DNA from: CAZWAP01 sp964632005 | GTDB lineage: Bacteria; Planctomycetota; Phycisphaerae; Sedimentisphaerales; Anaerobacaceae | Reading direction: 5' to 3' | Assembly (NCBI GenBank): GCA_964632005.1 | Contig: CAZWAP010000026.1 | Span: forward strand, 1-31,764 | Length of the DNA stretch: 31,764 bases | Shown: positions 1-8,624 of the stretch, piece after piece | Layout of the letters: every line of letters starts with the position of its first letter | Numbering within the stretch: the stretch's first letter is position 1 | Translations under genes and position numbers: made by a program | Notes under the pieces: model-generated | Databases searched by the model: none | The model's input: only the letters and a program-made list of their open reading frames with translations | Told to the model about the DNA's origin: nothing

Positions 1-2
1 AG

Positions 3-440
3 GTGGATGCAAGAGACAACACCTCGACCAATCCAGAGGTTGACGGGGTCGGCTGCGCCATATATCTGTTGGACGGCAGCACTCTGGTGGCCAGCAACAA
101 CGCAGACCTGTGGGATGGGGAGATTCAGAATCCAATCGGCATTACCGAGCTGGGAACTGCGTTTCTGCATTGGCCTTTCACCGGCACGTACAAGGATGGT
201 ACCAAAGCCGCGGGGCAGTATGGAACATTCGAGCCCCTGGGTGGGACCAGTCAGATTCATCAGGGCCAGGCAGCCGTAACCACCAACTGGATCTGGCGGG
301 TGTGGACCGCTGATCCGCCTGCGACTCAGCTGCCGTTGTACGCTATGTCGGAGCCTCTGACCGTCGTTCCCGAGCCGGCCACGATCGGGCTTCTGGCTCT
401 TGGCGGATTGGCATTGGTGCGTCGCCGTCGTAACGGCTGA
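3..440 (+). CDS. PEP-CTERM sorting domain protein (5' truncated by window edge)
   Basis: Only the C-terminal 145 or so residues are in the window. The open frame reaches the left edge and the GTG at position 3 is unlikely to be the true start. The protein ends in a typical PEP-CTERM tripartite signal: VPEPAT, then a hydrophobic stretch (IGLLALGGLALV), then an RRRR cluster near the end. In established systems such tails are recognised by an exosortase (EpsH/XrtA-like) and the protein is exported to the surface or the exopolysaccharide matrix. The upstream part, rich in Gly, Thr and Trp, shows no domain I recognise. No exosortase gene is in the window. The stop codon lies 39 bases before a strong intrinsic terminator, so this is the last gene of its transcript. 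The PEP-CTERM call is firm; function is unknown. Confidence 0.85.
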   Translation: MDARDNTSTNPEVDGVGCAIYLLDGSTLVASNNADLWDGEIQNPIGITELGTAFLHWPFTGTYKDGTKAAGQYGTFEPLGGTSQIHQGQAAVTTNWIWRVWTADPPATQLPLYAMSEPLTVVPEPATIGLLALGGLALVRRRRNG

Positions 441-479
441 TAGCTGCAAGCAGGCTACAATTTAAGACAGCACACAGAA

Positions 480-512
480 GGGGGAAGCTGTTGACGCGGC
501 TTCCCCCTTTTT
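480..512 (+). terminator. Rho-independent terminator
   Basis: A 9-bp perfect stem, GGGGGAAGC (480-488) with GCTTCCCCC (499-507), extended inside by T-G and G-C pairs around a 6-nt loop. A run of five T (508-512) follows. It sits just downstream of the first PEP-CTERM gene and closes its transcript. Confidence 0.85.
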
Positions 513-666
513 CCTTTTGCCGGCGGGCCGCACACCCCCACTGCCCGGGCAAGACGAGGACAACGGCTTTCTCCGGGGCGCCGGCGATTTCCTCTTGAAA
601 CAGCCGTGCCGAACGCGGTAAAATGAGTTCGACAGTGGTTTACTTTCCCCTGAGGATGCTGTGCTA

Positions 667-1428
667 ATGGGCAGGTCCAGAGCAAGAGCCTTTACCCTCG
701 TCGAGTTGCTGGTTGTCATTGCGATAATTGCTCTGCTGATGGCGATCCTTCTGCCGGCCCTCAGCCGTGCCAGAGAGCAGGGCAAGCGAGCCGTCTGCCT
801 CAACAACGTCCATACGCTCACGCTGGCGTGGATGATGTACTGCGACGACAACGACGAGCGCCTGCCGAAGGCCTATACCGATACCGACGGCTGGATACAG
901 CACATCCCGGGCTATCGCACAAACCCGGAACAGGCTCCTGTCGACCTGCAGCTCAAGGCACTCAGAGGCGGGACGCTATTCCCGTACCTCAAGACAACGA
1001 AGATTTTCCGCTGCCCCGTTGCACCGAGAGACGAATCGCGCACGTACGGCATCCCGCACGCTATGAATGGCTACGCCTCCGATGGCGGCACGATCGTCAG
1101 GCGGCGCACCGCTATAAACCATCCAGCAAACAGGATCGTCTTTCTCGACGATTTCATTCGCGACTGGGACGCATGCTGGATGCTCTACTGGAGCCAGCCC
1201 AAGTGGTGGAACACCACTCCCATAAGACACGGATACGGCAATGTCTTCTCCTTTGCGGATGGTCATTCGGAATGGTGGAAGTGGCAGGACCGGCGAACGA
1301 TTGACCTGGCGATCAAGTGTTACGAGGCCAGCACCCCGGAGGCGAGGTCCTACCCCGAATCCGTCCAGCCCGACAACCCGGACCTGATCAGAGTCACCAA
1401 GGCAGTATGGGGTTCCGTTGGCTACTGA
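667..1428 (+). CDS. Prepilin-type N-terminal cleavage/methylation protein with H-X9-DG motif (DUF1559-like)
   Basis: The N-terminus carries a type IV pilin/pseudopilin signal: a short basic leader (MGRSRARA), then FTLVELLVVIAIIALL and a hydrophobic helix ending in AREQ. A prepilin peptidase should cut before the Phe, although the residue before the cut is Ala rather than the usual Gly. Near the C-terminus, HGYGNVFSFADG fits the H-X9-DG motif of the large paralogous pseudopilin family expanded in planctomycetes (DUF1559/SBP_bac_10-like). These proteins have no defined role; secretion-system or surface-fibre functions are guesses. I chose the ATG at 667 because GAGGA (652-656) lies 10 nt upstream. 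A GTG at 661, two codons earlier, would leave only 4 nt. The gene is monocistronic: a terminator lies upstream and a convergent tRNA downstream. Confidence 0.85.
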   Translation: MGRSRARAFTLVELLVVIAIIALLMAILLPALSRAREQGKRAVCLNNVHTLTLAWMMYCDDNDERLPKAYTDTDGWIQHIPGYRTNPEQAPVDLQLKALRGGTLFPYLKTTKIFRCPVAPRDESRTYGIPHAMNGYASDGGTIVRRRTAINHPANRIVFLDDFIRDWDACWMLYWSQPKWWNTTPIRHGYGNVFSFADGHSEWWKWQDRRTIDLAIKCYEASTPEARSYPESVQPDNPDLIRVTKAVWGSVGY

Positions 1429-1487
1429 TAACGGCCGCTGCAATCACGCCCGCGATGAATCCCCGGGCAGGAGTCAGCGCCCGGAGC

Positions 1488-1509
1488 CGGCCCGTCAATG
1501 AACGGGCCG
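1488..1509. other. Perfect 8-bp hairpin between pseudopilin gene and tRNA
   Basis: CGGCCCGT (1488-1495) pairs perfectly with ACGGGCCG (1502-1509) around the 6-nt loop CAATGA. It lies 60 nt after the pseudopilin stop and beyond the 3' end of the convergent tRNA. There is no T run on either side, so it is not a canonical intrinsic terminator. It could still block convergent transcripts or stabilise a 3' end. Confidence 0.4.
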
Positions 1510-1525
1510 TAGCTGGTATTGATCA

Positions 1526-1550
1526 GAAAGGCCAGGGGCTTGCCCAGGCC
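1526..1550 (-). terminator. Possible terminator downstream of tRNA-Pro
   Basis: Read on the minus strand: GGCC, a GGGC/GCCC inner stem, GGCC, then TTTCTG. The stem is interrupted by an unpaired T/CT and the T tract is short, so this is a weak candidate. It lies about 33 nt past the tRNA 3' end. Confidence 0.3.
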
Positions 1551-1582
1551 GGAGGGGCACCCCCTGCAGGGGCCGGCGCGAA

Positions 1583-1657
<75 letters not shown>

Positions 1658-1719
1658 CACAGACCCTTTGGCCCGCGGGTGCCTGAGGCGACCCGGTCGG
1701 CAGCCCCGCCGCCGGGCCA

Positions 1720-1747
1720 ATTGTATCTGAAATCACAACGATTGCAA
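1720..1747 (-). promoter_or_regulatory. Sigma70-type promoter for tRNA-Pro
   Basis: On the minus strand, TTGCAA (1742-1747) and TACAAT (1720-1725) are separated by 16 nt. Both boxes differ from consensus by one or two bases. The predicted start, near 1713, is about 56 nt before the tRNA 5' end. Confidence 0.55.
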
Positions 1748-1905
1748 GACAACCGCGACTCGGCCCAGAAGGTGCTTGTTCCGACAGCCTGCATATCGAA
1801 CAGTTGGTATTGTCTTGGATTGAAGACTGCGTGCTCTGGATTTTAGTTCAAAAACAGGGTCTTCGTTATTACACTTCTGCGAAGCATTAAGAGAAAGGTA
1901 GCATT

Positions 1906-2640
1906 ATGTCGGGCAAACTCGAAGGCAAGGTGGCGATCGTGACGGGAGCCAGCAGGGGGATCGGCCGAGCGATAAGCGTCGCGCTGGGAAGGGAAGGTGC
2001 GACGGTGGTTCTGGCCGGCCGGTCGGTCGAGAGACTGGAGCGGACAGCCGAGCAGGTACGACAGGCGGGCGGAGATGCGGAGACAGTCCCCACGGAACTG
2101 ACCGAGGAGCGGTCGATCAAGAACCTCGTTAACCTGACGCGGGAGAAATTCGGCAGGCTGGACATCCTCGTGAATAACGCCGGGGTAACTCATTCGGCGA
2201 AGTTGGAGCGGACCGCAACCGAGGACTGGGAGCGGTGCATGCAGGTCAACGCGAGGGCGCCTTTTATCCTCTGCAGGGAGGCGCTTGGGCTTCTAAGAAA
2301 GGCGCCGTCCGGGCGCATAATCAACGTCGGCTCGGTGGTAGCGGTCAAGGGGTATCCGCTGCAGAGCGCATACACAAGCTCGAAACACGCACTGCGGGGG
2401 ATGACGATATCACTGGCCGAGGAGCTCAGGGGCTCAACGGTCCGCGTTCACCTGGTCTGCCCGGGCGGGGTCGACACGGAGATGGTAAGGGCGGTGCGTC
2501 CCGACATTAAGAAAGAAGATCTGATAAGGCCTGAAGAGATCGCCGAGCTTGTCCTGTACCTCGCAACGCACAGCGGCAACGCGGTAATCGACGAACTGCA
2601 TGTGCGCCGGTTTGCTGCAGGGGCCTGGTTCGTCGGGTAA
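1906..2640 (+). CDS. SDR family NAD(P)-dependent oxidoreductase (FabG-like)
   Basis: A classical short-chain dehydrogenase of 244 aa, the usual length. The Rossmann motif TGASRGIG is at residues 14-21 and NNAG near residue 90. The catalytic set is Ser in NVGSVV and Tyr/Lys in YTSSK, and CPGG follows for cofactor closure. An Arg after the first Gly motif (AGRS) suggests NADPH. FabG-like oxoacyl-ACP reductases share these features, but so do many sugar and steroid SDRs, so the substrate cannot be assigned. The C-terminal VIDELHVRR segment is common in SDRs of this type. GAGAAAGG about 8 nt upstream supports the ATG. The gene stands alone, about 195 nt before the activase gene on the same strand. 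Confidence 0.9.
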   Translation: MSGKLEGKVAIVTGASRGIGRAISVALGREGATVVLAGRSVERLERTAEQVRQAGGDAETVPTELTEERSIKNLVNLTREKFGRLDILVNNAGVTHSAKLERTATEDWERCMQVNARAPFILCREALGLLRKAPSGRIINVGSVVAVKGYPLQSAYTSSKHALRGMTISLAEELRGSTVRVHLVCPGGVDTEMVRAVRPDIKKEDLIRPEEIAELVLYLATHSGNAVIDELHVRRFAAGAWFVG

Positions 2641-2835
2641 GGCCGGCCAAGGGACGTGCAGCCCCTGCGGAGAAGCCGGCCATCTGGGGATACCAAGGGC
2701 CCTGCGCCTGCAAGATGTCTGAACGCTTGAAAGTCCAGGCACAGCGATTATAATTGTGGTCCACCGTTGCTGATCGCAGTGGAATCTGGCCCGGGGCCCA
2801 GGGCTCCGGGCCCGCGAGGAGTAGAAAGCGAAACT

Positions 2836-5800
2836 ATGGACAGCGCCGAGAACAGACAAACGCGCGAGTCGCCAGCCAGCCTGTACGCAGGATTCGACGT
2901 AGGCAGCAGCCTTTTGCACTACGCGGTTCTCGATCACAGCGGTGAAATTCTGTATTGCCCGGAACCGATTATGCACTTCGCCAACCCGATCGGCGCGCTC
3001 AAGGAGGCGTGGGAGGACGTGGTGGCGAGATTTGGCGAACGCGCTGTGGCCAACACGGCTTTTACGGGCAGCGGGGCCGAGGCCTTCCCGAAGGTAATGG
3101 ATGGCGTGACCTACGTCTATGACAGCGTCGCAATTCCCAAGGGCGTCGGGCTGATCGAGCCGGATGCGCAATATATCTTCCACATCGGTGCCAAAGACTC
3201 CTATTTCTTCAACGTCCGCCAGATCAACGGCAAGAAGATCATCCAGGAGTGGAAAACCGGCACGAAGTGCGGCGGGGGCTCGGGGACGCTGATTGAAAAG
3301 CAGTGCAGGAGACTGCTGGAGGCCGAGGTCCCGCAGGCGCACCTGGAGGATGCCGGACGGGCAAGAGACCTCAGGGCCAGGGATCAGATCGCCGCACGTA
3401 ATCGAAAAAAGCTCCAGGAAAGAATGGAACAGATTTTCGCCCTGGCCGAGGCCGAGGCGGCCGGCTCCAAAGAGCCGAGCGAGTTCCTGGCGCGCTGCGG
3501 CGTGGTCATCCAGTCAGACCTGATTCACAAGCAGAACGAGGGGGCCACCCGGCAGGACAACCTGGCGGGGATGTTCCGGACAGTCGCGAGGAACTACAAG
3601 ATAGACGTGCTCGGCTCGCGGCAGTTCGAGCCGGCAGAGAAGTCCGGCAGGGCCGTAGCGACCGGAGGCGTTATGAGCAACGAGCTGATAAGAAAGGCCC
3701 TGGCCGAGTTCCTGGGGATCGAGGTCACCAGGCCCAAGCACTTTCGGAACGTCGCGGCGATCGGGGCGGCGCTGAAAGGACTCGAAGAGGACAACAGCTT
3801 TGTCTTCAGGCTCGAACAGCTGGACGAGGTCGCGCGCTACAGCAGAGAAAAACGTCAGTTCGCCCCGCCGCTGGCCGAGTCTCTCCAGCGGGTCCACGAA
3901 AGGACCGAGGAGTTGGTCGAAGAGATCCCGCCGGGCACCGAGGTGGTCATCGGCATCGACGGCGGCAGCACGACGACCAAGGGCGCACTGGTCGAGGTCA
4001 AGACCGGCAGGCTGCTGGACAAGCTCTACATCAAGACGCACGGCAACCCGGAGCAGTCGCTCAAGCAGGTGCTCAAGTACCTCGGCCGGCACAGAGACAA
4101 CGTAATAGTCAGGGGTGTCGGTGCGACAGGCTCGGCGAGGAAGCTCTACGAGCGGATCCTATTAAGCAAGAGAAGGGCTCGGGAGCTAGCGGAGAAAGGT
4201 ATCGAGCTGACCGACCGGATCACCGACGAGATCACCTGTCACGCCCTGGGCGTCAAGCACTACAACCCCGAGATAGACACGATCTTCGAGGTGGGCGGGC
4301 AGGATATGAAGTTCACGAGCTTCGCGCCGGACGGGAGCGTCAAGGAAGCGAAGATGAACTATAGCTGCCAGGCCGGCTCGGGCCAGACCCTCGAGAATAT
4401 GGCCGACGTCATCAACCTCAACGTCGAGAACACGCTGCAGGAAGCGGCGTTGCGGGCCGAGCGGGTGCCAATAATAGACTCCACCTGCGGCGTGTTTATG
4501 GAGATGGACGAGAACCGCCTGATTGCCGAGGGCTTCAGCAAGGACGAGATCGCCGCAGCGATAGTGCGGGGGACCGCGGCGAGCTATTATTACAAGTTTG
4601 TCGGCGGCTCGCAGCACGTCGGCAAGAAGTGCTCGGCGCAGGGCGGTCCGCCGTTGGGCAAGGCCTTCCTGGCGGCCCTGGCCCAGGTCACGAATATGGA
4701 GATCGAGGCCTATCCGCATCGCGAGATGTTCGGCGCGTGGGGCCAGGGGCTCGACATCATCGAACACATCAAGCAACTCGAACGGCAGGGCAAGGAGCAC
4801 GGCACGGCTTTTCGGGGCTGGGAGATCGTCGATATGCCGCTGCAGAAACGCCGGGTCTCGTGCAGAGAGCTCTTCGGCGAAAAATCGTGCGGCATCAGGG
4901 ACTGCGGGCTGGAAATCTTCTCGATCGAAGACGACGAGATCATCACGGGGGGCTTCTGCCCGCGCGGCAACTCCGAGGCCTCGCGGAAAGCCAAGACGAA
5001 CTACGTCGAGAAATACCACCGCATCTACGAGAAGCACTTCAGGAAGTTCGGCTGCGTGCAGACCGATCTGGACCGGGCCGAGCTACCCGAAGGCGCCGTG
5101 ACGGTGGGCATCAAGAGGAGCACTGCCACGCTCGGGGAAAAGGGGATATGGAGCGCGGCACTGCTGCGGAAGCTGGGCTTCTACCCGGTGGTCTCACCGA
5201 GGAGCAACAAGGAGATTGCAAAGGTAGGCGTTGATAATTCCCGGACGGAGTTCTGCATCGCCCGCAAGTTAGCCACCGGCCATGCCGCAGTGCTCAACGA
5301 CGATCCCGACATCGAGTACCTCTTCAACCCGAGCTTTATCGAGCAGAGAACCGGCGAGCCGCCAGACCTGAAATACTGCATCTACACGGAGTCCGAGGGC
5401 TACGTGCTCAACGACGTGCTCTCGCTGGACAAGAGCAAGCAGATAAATCCCATCCTGCACTTCGGCGAGGAAGAGCTCATCATCCAGGCCTTCAAGCGCG
5501 AGTTCGACAGGCTCGGCTTTGCTTTCTCCAAGAAGCAGATAAAGCGCGCGGTCCGGTACGCGGACCAGATGGAGCAGGAGTTCAAGGCGGAGTTGTACGC
5601 CGTGGGTGACGAATTCCTGCGGCGAATCGAGCAGGGACAGCTAAAGGCCTACGTTGGGATCGGCAGGGATTACGTCCTGCTCGACGGTGAGGCAAGCTCG
5701 AACTCGGGGTCGATGTTCTCCCAGGTCAGGGGCCTGGACTACATCCCGCAGGTCTTCCTCGAACACAGGTTCGAGGGAATCGACCTGAGCGGAATCGTCG

Positions 5801-7443
5801 AGAACGAGTTCTGGGTACAGAGCGTAAAGATCCTCAAGGCGAACGTTTTTGTCGCCGACCACCCGAACCTGTTCGCGATCAGGATGATGAATTTCGCCTG
5901 CGGGCCGGACAGTCTCAAGATATACCAGGAGGAAAAGATCCAGCAGGCAGCGGGCAAGCCGATGCTCGTGCTCCTGACCGACGCGCAGACCAACAATGCC
6001 CCATTCGTCACCCGCACCGAGGCCCACGAGCGGGTGGTCAACCAAAACAAGTCTTGCAAGCTCCGTCTGGACCGCCTGCGCAGAGAGGCCCGGCTGAACA
6101 CGGACGGGCGGACCTGGCTGCTGCCGTACATGGGCGACGCCAGCTATGTCGGTGCGGCGGGCCTGCGGTACTTTGGCGTGGATGCCCGGGTCCTGCCGAC
6201 CAACACGGCCAGGGGCTACGAGGCGGCGCGGCGTCACATCTACACGGAGGTCTGCCATCCGCTCAAAGGGGTGGTCGGTGACGCAATCGGTTTTCTGCAG
6301 GAGCAGATCGACAAGCACGGCAAGGAGTACGTCGAGAACAACTACCTCGTGATGCTGCCGACGACGAGCGGCCCGTGCAGGTTCGGCAAGTACACCGAGC
6401 TGATGCGGGAGTTCCTCGATGCGGAGGGCCTCGGGCGGGTTCCCGTGGCCGGGCCCTCATCGGAAACCGACTACTTCGACATACCCCTGCCGAAAGGTCT
6501 GCGCAGAGCCGACAAAATCAAGATACAACAAATGCTCTTCAAAGGAATCAAGGCCTCCGATCTGCTCGAAGACATTTACCTGCGATACCGTCCCTACACC
6601 GACGACAAGGCCCGGATCGAGCAACTGAAACAAGACAGACTGCGAGCGCTGGAGCAGATAGTCGAAGCGGGCGCGGCGACAAAAGAGCTTGTCGAATGGG
6701 CGAAAGAGACGGTGCGTAGATTCAAGGCCCTGGACGTGGACGACTCGCAGCGCTTCCCGGTGGTGCTGTACATAGGCGAGATCTACATGAGGATGCACGA
6801 CCCTTACACGGGCTTTGTGATCGAGCAGTTGCAGCAGCAGGGCCTGGAGGTCGTGCGCGACCCGGTGAGCGACTGGCTCGAGTACGTCAACAAGGTCAAC
6901 CTGCGCAACTCAATGCGGGACCTGGCGCTGCGAATCAAGCAGCTTGATTGGCGCCGCGGTGCCAAGACGTTCGGCAAGTTCCTGAAATCGCTGCTCAAAA
7001 GCGAATATATGGCCTACGCCGAGCAGAAAATCACCGAGCCTTTCCGTGAAGTCCTCGGAGACAGGCACGTCCTGCCCAGCCCGATGGAGATAATCGAGAC
7101 GCTCGAGAAGAACCACGAATGCCACGGCAGCATCGAGGGGGAATCACCTCTGAGCACGGGCATCGCGTATCACTTTATGCACGAGATGATCAGGCCGCAC
7201 GGCCAGGCGTGCATCTCGGGGATATTCCACGTCGGCCCGTTCACGTGTATGCAAGAGGGGGTGGCGACGGCCAAGATCGAGGCGATGGCCAAAGAGCTGC
7301 GAAAGAAAAAGCCCGACCTGGTCTTCCCGATCGTGCACGCCTTCTTCGGTGATTCGCCCAGCGCAAACCTCGATTCCGAGATAGCCGTCTTCACAGAACA
7401 GTGCTACCAGCGGAAAAAACTATTGGAGGAACAATACGCATAG
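2836..7443 (+). CDS. Giant acyl-CoA dehydratase activase-related protein (two BadF/BcrAD ATPase modules, DUF2229-like and HgdB-like regions)
   Basis: A 1535-aa protein with two ASKHA ATPase modules of the HgdC/BadF type. Module 1 starts at GFDVGSS (near residue 20) and has Cys at about 145 (KCGGGSG) and 221 (RCGVV). Its usual GGQD/GGED motif is altered to HIGAKDS. Module 2 has GIDGGSTTTKG (near 373), GVGATGSAR, VGGQDMKF (near 486), and Cys at about 511 (SCQAGSGQ) and 551 (STCGVFME), the positions that hold the bridging [4Fe-4S] cluster in HgdC. A DUF2229-like segment (VTVGIKRS, near 755) and a long Cys-containing region resembling HgdB/C dehydratase subunits follow. Known relatives drive electrons at very low potential by ATP hydrolysis into 2-hydroxyacyl-CoA dehydratases or aromatic-CoA reductases; this long form has no defined substrate that I know of. 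A TTG at 2767 is in frame, but the ATG with AGGAG (2817-2821) is preferred. Probably cytoplasmic. Confidence 0.9.
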   Translation: MDSAENRQTRESPASLYAGFDVGSSLLHYAVLDHSGEILYCPEPIMHFANPIGALKEAWEDVVARFGERAVANTAFTGSGAEAFPKVMDGVTYVYDSVAIPKGVGLIEPDAQYIFHIGAKDSYFFNVRQINGKKIIQEWKTGTKCGGGSGTLIEKQCRRLLEAEVPQAHLEDAGRARDLRARDQIAARNRKKLQERMEQIFALAEAEAAGSKEPSEFLARCGVVIQSDLIHKQNEGATRQDNLAGMFRTVARNYKIDVLGSRQFEPAEKSGRAVATGGVMSNELIRKALAEFLGIEVTRPKHFRNVAAIGAALKGLEEDNSFVFRLEQLDEVARYSREKRQFAPPLAESLQRVHERTEELVEEIPPGTEVVIGIDGGSTTTKGALVEVKTGRLLDKLYIKTHGNPEQSLKQVLKYLGRHRDNVIVRGVGATGSARKLYERILLSKRRARELAEKGIELTDRITDEITCHALGVKHYNPEIDTIFEVGGQDMKFTSFAPDGSVKEAKMNYSCQAGSGQTLENMADVINLNVENTLQEAALRAERVPIIDSTCGVFMEMDENRLIAEGFSKDEIAAAIVRGTAASYYYKFVGGSQHVGKKCSAQGGPPLGKAFLAALAQVTNMEIEAYPHREMFGAWGQGLDIIEHIKQLERQGKEHGTAFRGWEIVDMPLQKRRVSCRELFGEKSCGIRDCGLEIFSIEDDEIITGGFCPRGNSEASRKAKTNYVEKYHRIYEKHFRKFGCVQTDLDRAELPEGAVTVGIKRSTATLGEKGIWSAALLRKLGFYPVVSPRSNKEIAKVGVDNSRTEFCIARKLATGHAAVLNDDPDIEYLFNPSFIEQRTGEPPDLKYCIYTESEGYVLNDVLSLDKSKQINPILHFGEEELIIQAFKREFDRLGFAFSKKQIKRAVRYADQMEQEFKAELYAVGDEFLRRIEQGQLKAYVGIGRDYVLLDGEASSNSGSMFSQVRGLDYIPQVFLEHRFEGIDLSGIVENEFWVQSVKILKANVFVADHPNLFAIRMMNFACGPDSLKIYQEEKIQQAAGKPMLVLLTDAQTNNAPFVTRTEAHERVVNQNKSCKLRLDRLRREARLNTDGRTWLLPYMGDASYVGAAGLRYFGVDARVLPTNTARGYEAARRHIYTEVCHPLKGVVGDAIGFLQEQIDKHGKEYVENNYLVMLPTTSGPCRFGKYTELMREFLDAEGLGRVPVAGPSSETDYFDIPLPKGLRRADKIKIQQMLFKGIKASDLLEDIYLRYRPYTDDKARIEQLKQDRLRALEQIVEAGAATKELVEWAKETVRRFKALDVDDSQRFPVVLYIGEIYMRMHDPYTGFVIEQLQQQGLEVVRDPVSDWLEYVNKVNLRNSMRDLALRIKQLDWRRGAKTFGKFLKSLLKSEYMAYAEQKITEPFREVLGDRHVLPSPMEIIETLEKNHECHGSIEGESPLSTGIAYHFMHEMIRPHGQACISGIFHVGPFTCMQEGVATAKIEAMAKELRKKKPDLVFPIVHAFFGDSPSANLDSEIAVFTEQCYQRKKLLEEQYA

Positions 7444-7602
7444 CCGCCGTGCAAGCCCCCTCTATAGCCGCACAAAAGCTGCGAAACCTCCGCAGTTATG
7501 CCTATTAGTAGCGCACTCGACCGCAGCAACCCACCAAATTATTGTGTTGCCTCCAAAAGCCAACCCAATGCCAGATCAGAAAATCTACACACCGCACATC
7601 CG

Positions 7603-7938
7603 TCAATCGGGCCGCGTCGTTAGGAGGAAACATGTTCCGAAACCGCCGAACGACATCGGCGAGCCGCCCTCGCCATCTGGCCCCTGCTCGCCCAAATCGA
7701 CCATCTCGTAGTCAATCGTAATTCGAACCTCTGCATTCTTGATTCTCGAATACCCAGTATCAAGCCCGACAACCGGATTGCTCTCATTATCCGATGACAC
7801 CGGGTCTGAGTCTATGATGAATTGACTGTTCGTGGTCCAATTGGGAGAGAAGAACCTGCCCGTCAACCACATAGCCTTATTCCCCGGCGTTCCTATACCG
7901 TCATAATAAATAGCCGCCGGCCATTCGCCGGAGAGCAT
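7603..7938 (-). CDS. Unrecognised hypothetical protein, possibly a gene remnant
   Basis: A 111-aa frame whose composition looks protein-like (acidic; IDYEMVDLG, GRFFSPNWTT, SPMSFGGFG), but I recognise no family. The region is less GC-rich than its neighbours. The same frame stays open upstream of the ATG to about position 8025 with no alternative ATG or GTG. No convincing ribosome binding site precedes the ATG. It lies immediately downstream of the thioesterase gene on the same strand. It could be the 3' end of a decayed gene, a small secreted protein, or chance. No signal peptide is visible. Confidence 0.35.
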   Translation of the reverse strand: MLSGEWPAAIYYDGIGTPGNKAMWLTGRFFSPNWTTNSQFIIDSDPVSSDNESNPVVGLDTGYSRIKNAEVRITIDYEMVDLGEQGPDGEGGSPMSFGGFGTCFLLTTRPD

Positions 7939-8025
7939 TTCGTGATACTCGCTGCCCGTGACGGGCCGACCGGAGCCAGCAGCGGCGGGCGCCGGGTCGT
8001 GCAGGCAGACATTCGGGCGCAGGTA

Positions 8026-8508
8026 TCAGGTGAGGTTTTTGAGCAGGGCCTTTCTGGCCTGGACGCGGAGCTTGGCGTTCTCGTAGCGTCGCTTCTCGGC
8101 GTCGGTCTGAGGGAGGACCGGCGGGACGGGGGTGGGGCGCTTGTTCTGGTCGAGGGCGACAAAGGTCAGGTGGGCGGTGGTGGCGACGACGCTGCTATCG
8201 CCGTAAGGGTCCTCGCGGGTGACCTGGACGCCGACTTCCATTGAGGTTCGTCCGACGTAGTTGACCGAGGCCTTGAGGCAGACCTGGTCGCCGACGCGGA
8301 TCGGCTGCTTGAAGATGATTGAATCTATTTGCGCGGTGACGACTTCTTTTCCACAGTGGCGCTGGGCGGCCATCGCGGCTACCACGTCGATCCAGGCGAG
8401 TATCGTTCCGCCGAAGGCCGTGCCCTGCGGATTGGCGTGGCTGGGCATAACCAGGTAGCGGGTCTCGACGGCGCTGTCTTTGGGGCTTTTGGGCTTTAGC
8501 TGCTGCAT
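8026..8508 (-). CDS. Acyl-CoA thioesterase, hotdog fold (YciA-like)
   Basis: 160 aa with the hotdog thioesterase signature HANPQGTAFGG followed by WIDVVAAMAAQRH, where the Asp sits at the position of the catalytic acid in YciA/BACH-type acyl-CoA hydrolases. FKQPIRVGD and RTSMEVGVQV follow as in the family. It should hydrolyse acyl-CoA to free acid and CoA in the cytoplasm; chain-length preference cannot be read. The C-terminal 30 residues are charged (EKRRYENAKLRVQARK), as in YciA homologues. GGGAG lies 6 nt before the ATG. Confidence 0.9.
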   Translation of the reverse strand: MQQLKPKSPKDSAVETRYLVMPSHANPQGTAFGGTILAWIDVVAAMAAQRHCGKEVVTAQIDSIIFKQPIRVGDQVCLKASVNYVGRTSMEVGVQVTREDPYGDSSVVATTAHLTFVALDQNKRPTPVPPVLPQTDAEKRRYENAKLRVQARKALLKNLT

Positions 8509-8624
8509 AGCGGGCTCCCGTCGAAGCGTTTACCGCACTGCGTGCGGTTGGCCTGCGTCTCGGCGACCACGGCCGCCGGCGCGAGCGACAGGCCCATTAT
8601 ACCATCGGCGTCGGTCGGCAGAAG

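Noticed and set aside
2434..3342. A 302-aa minus-strand ORF
   Set aside because: Antisense to the SDR gene end and activase start; no protein-like motifs.
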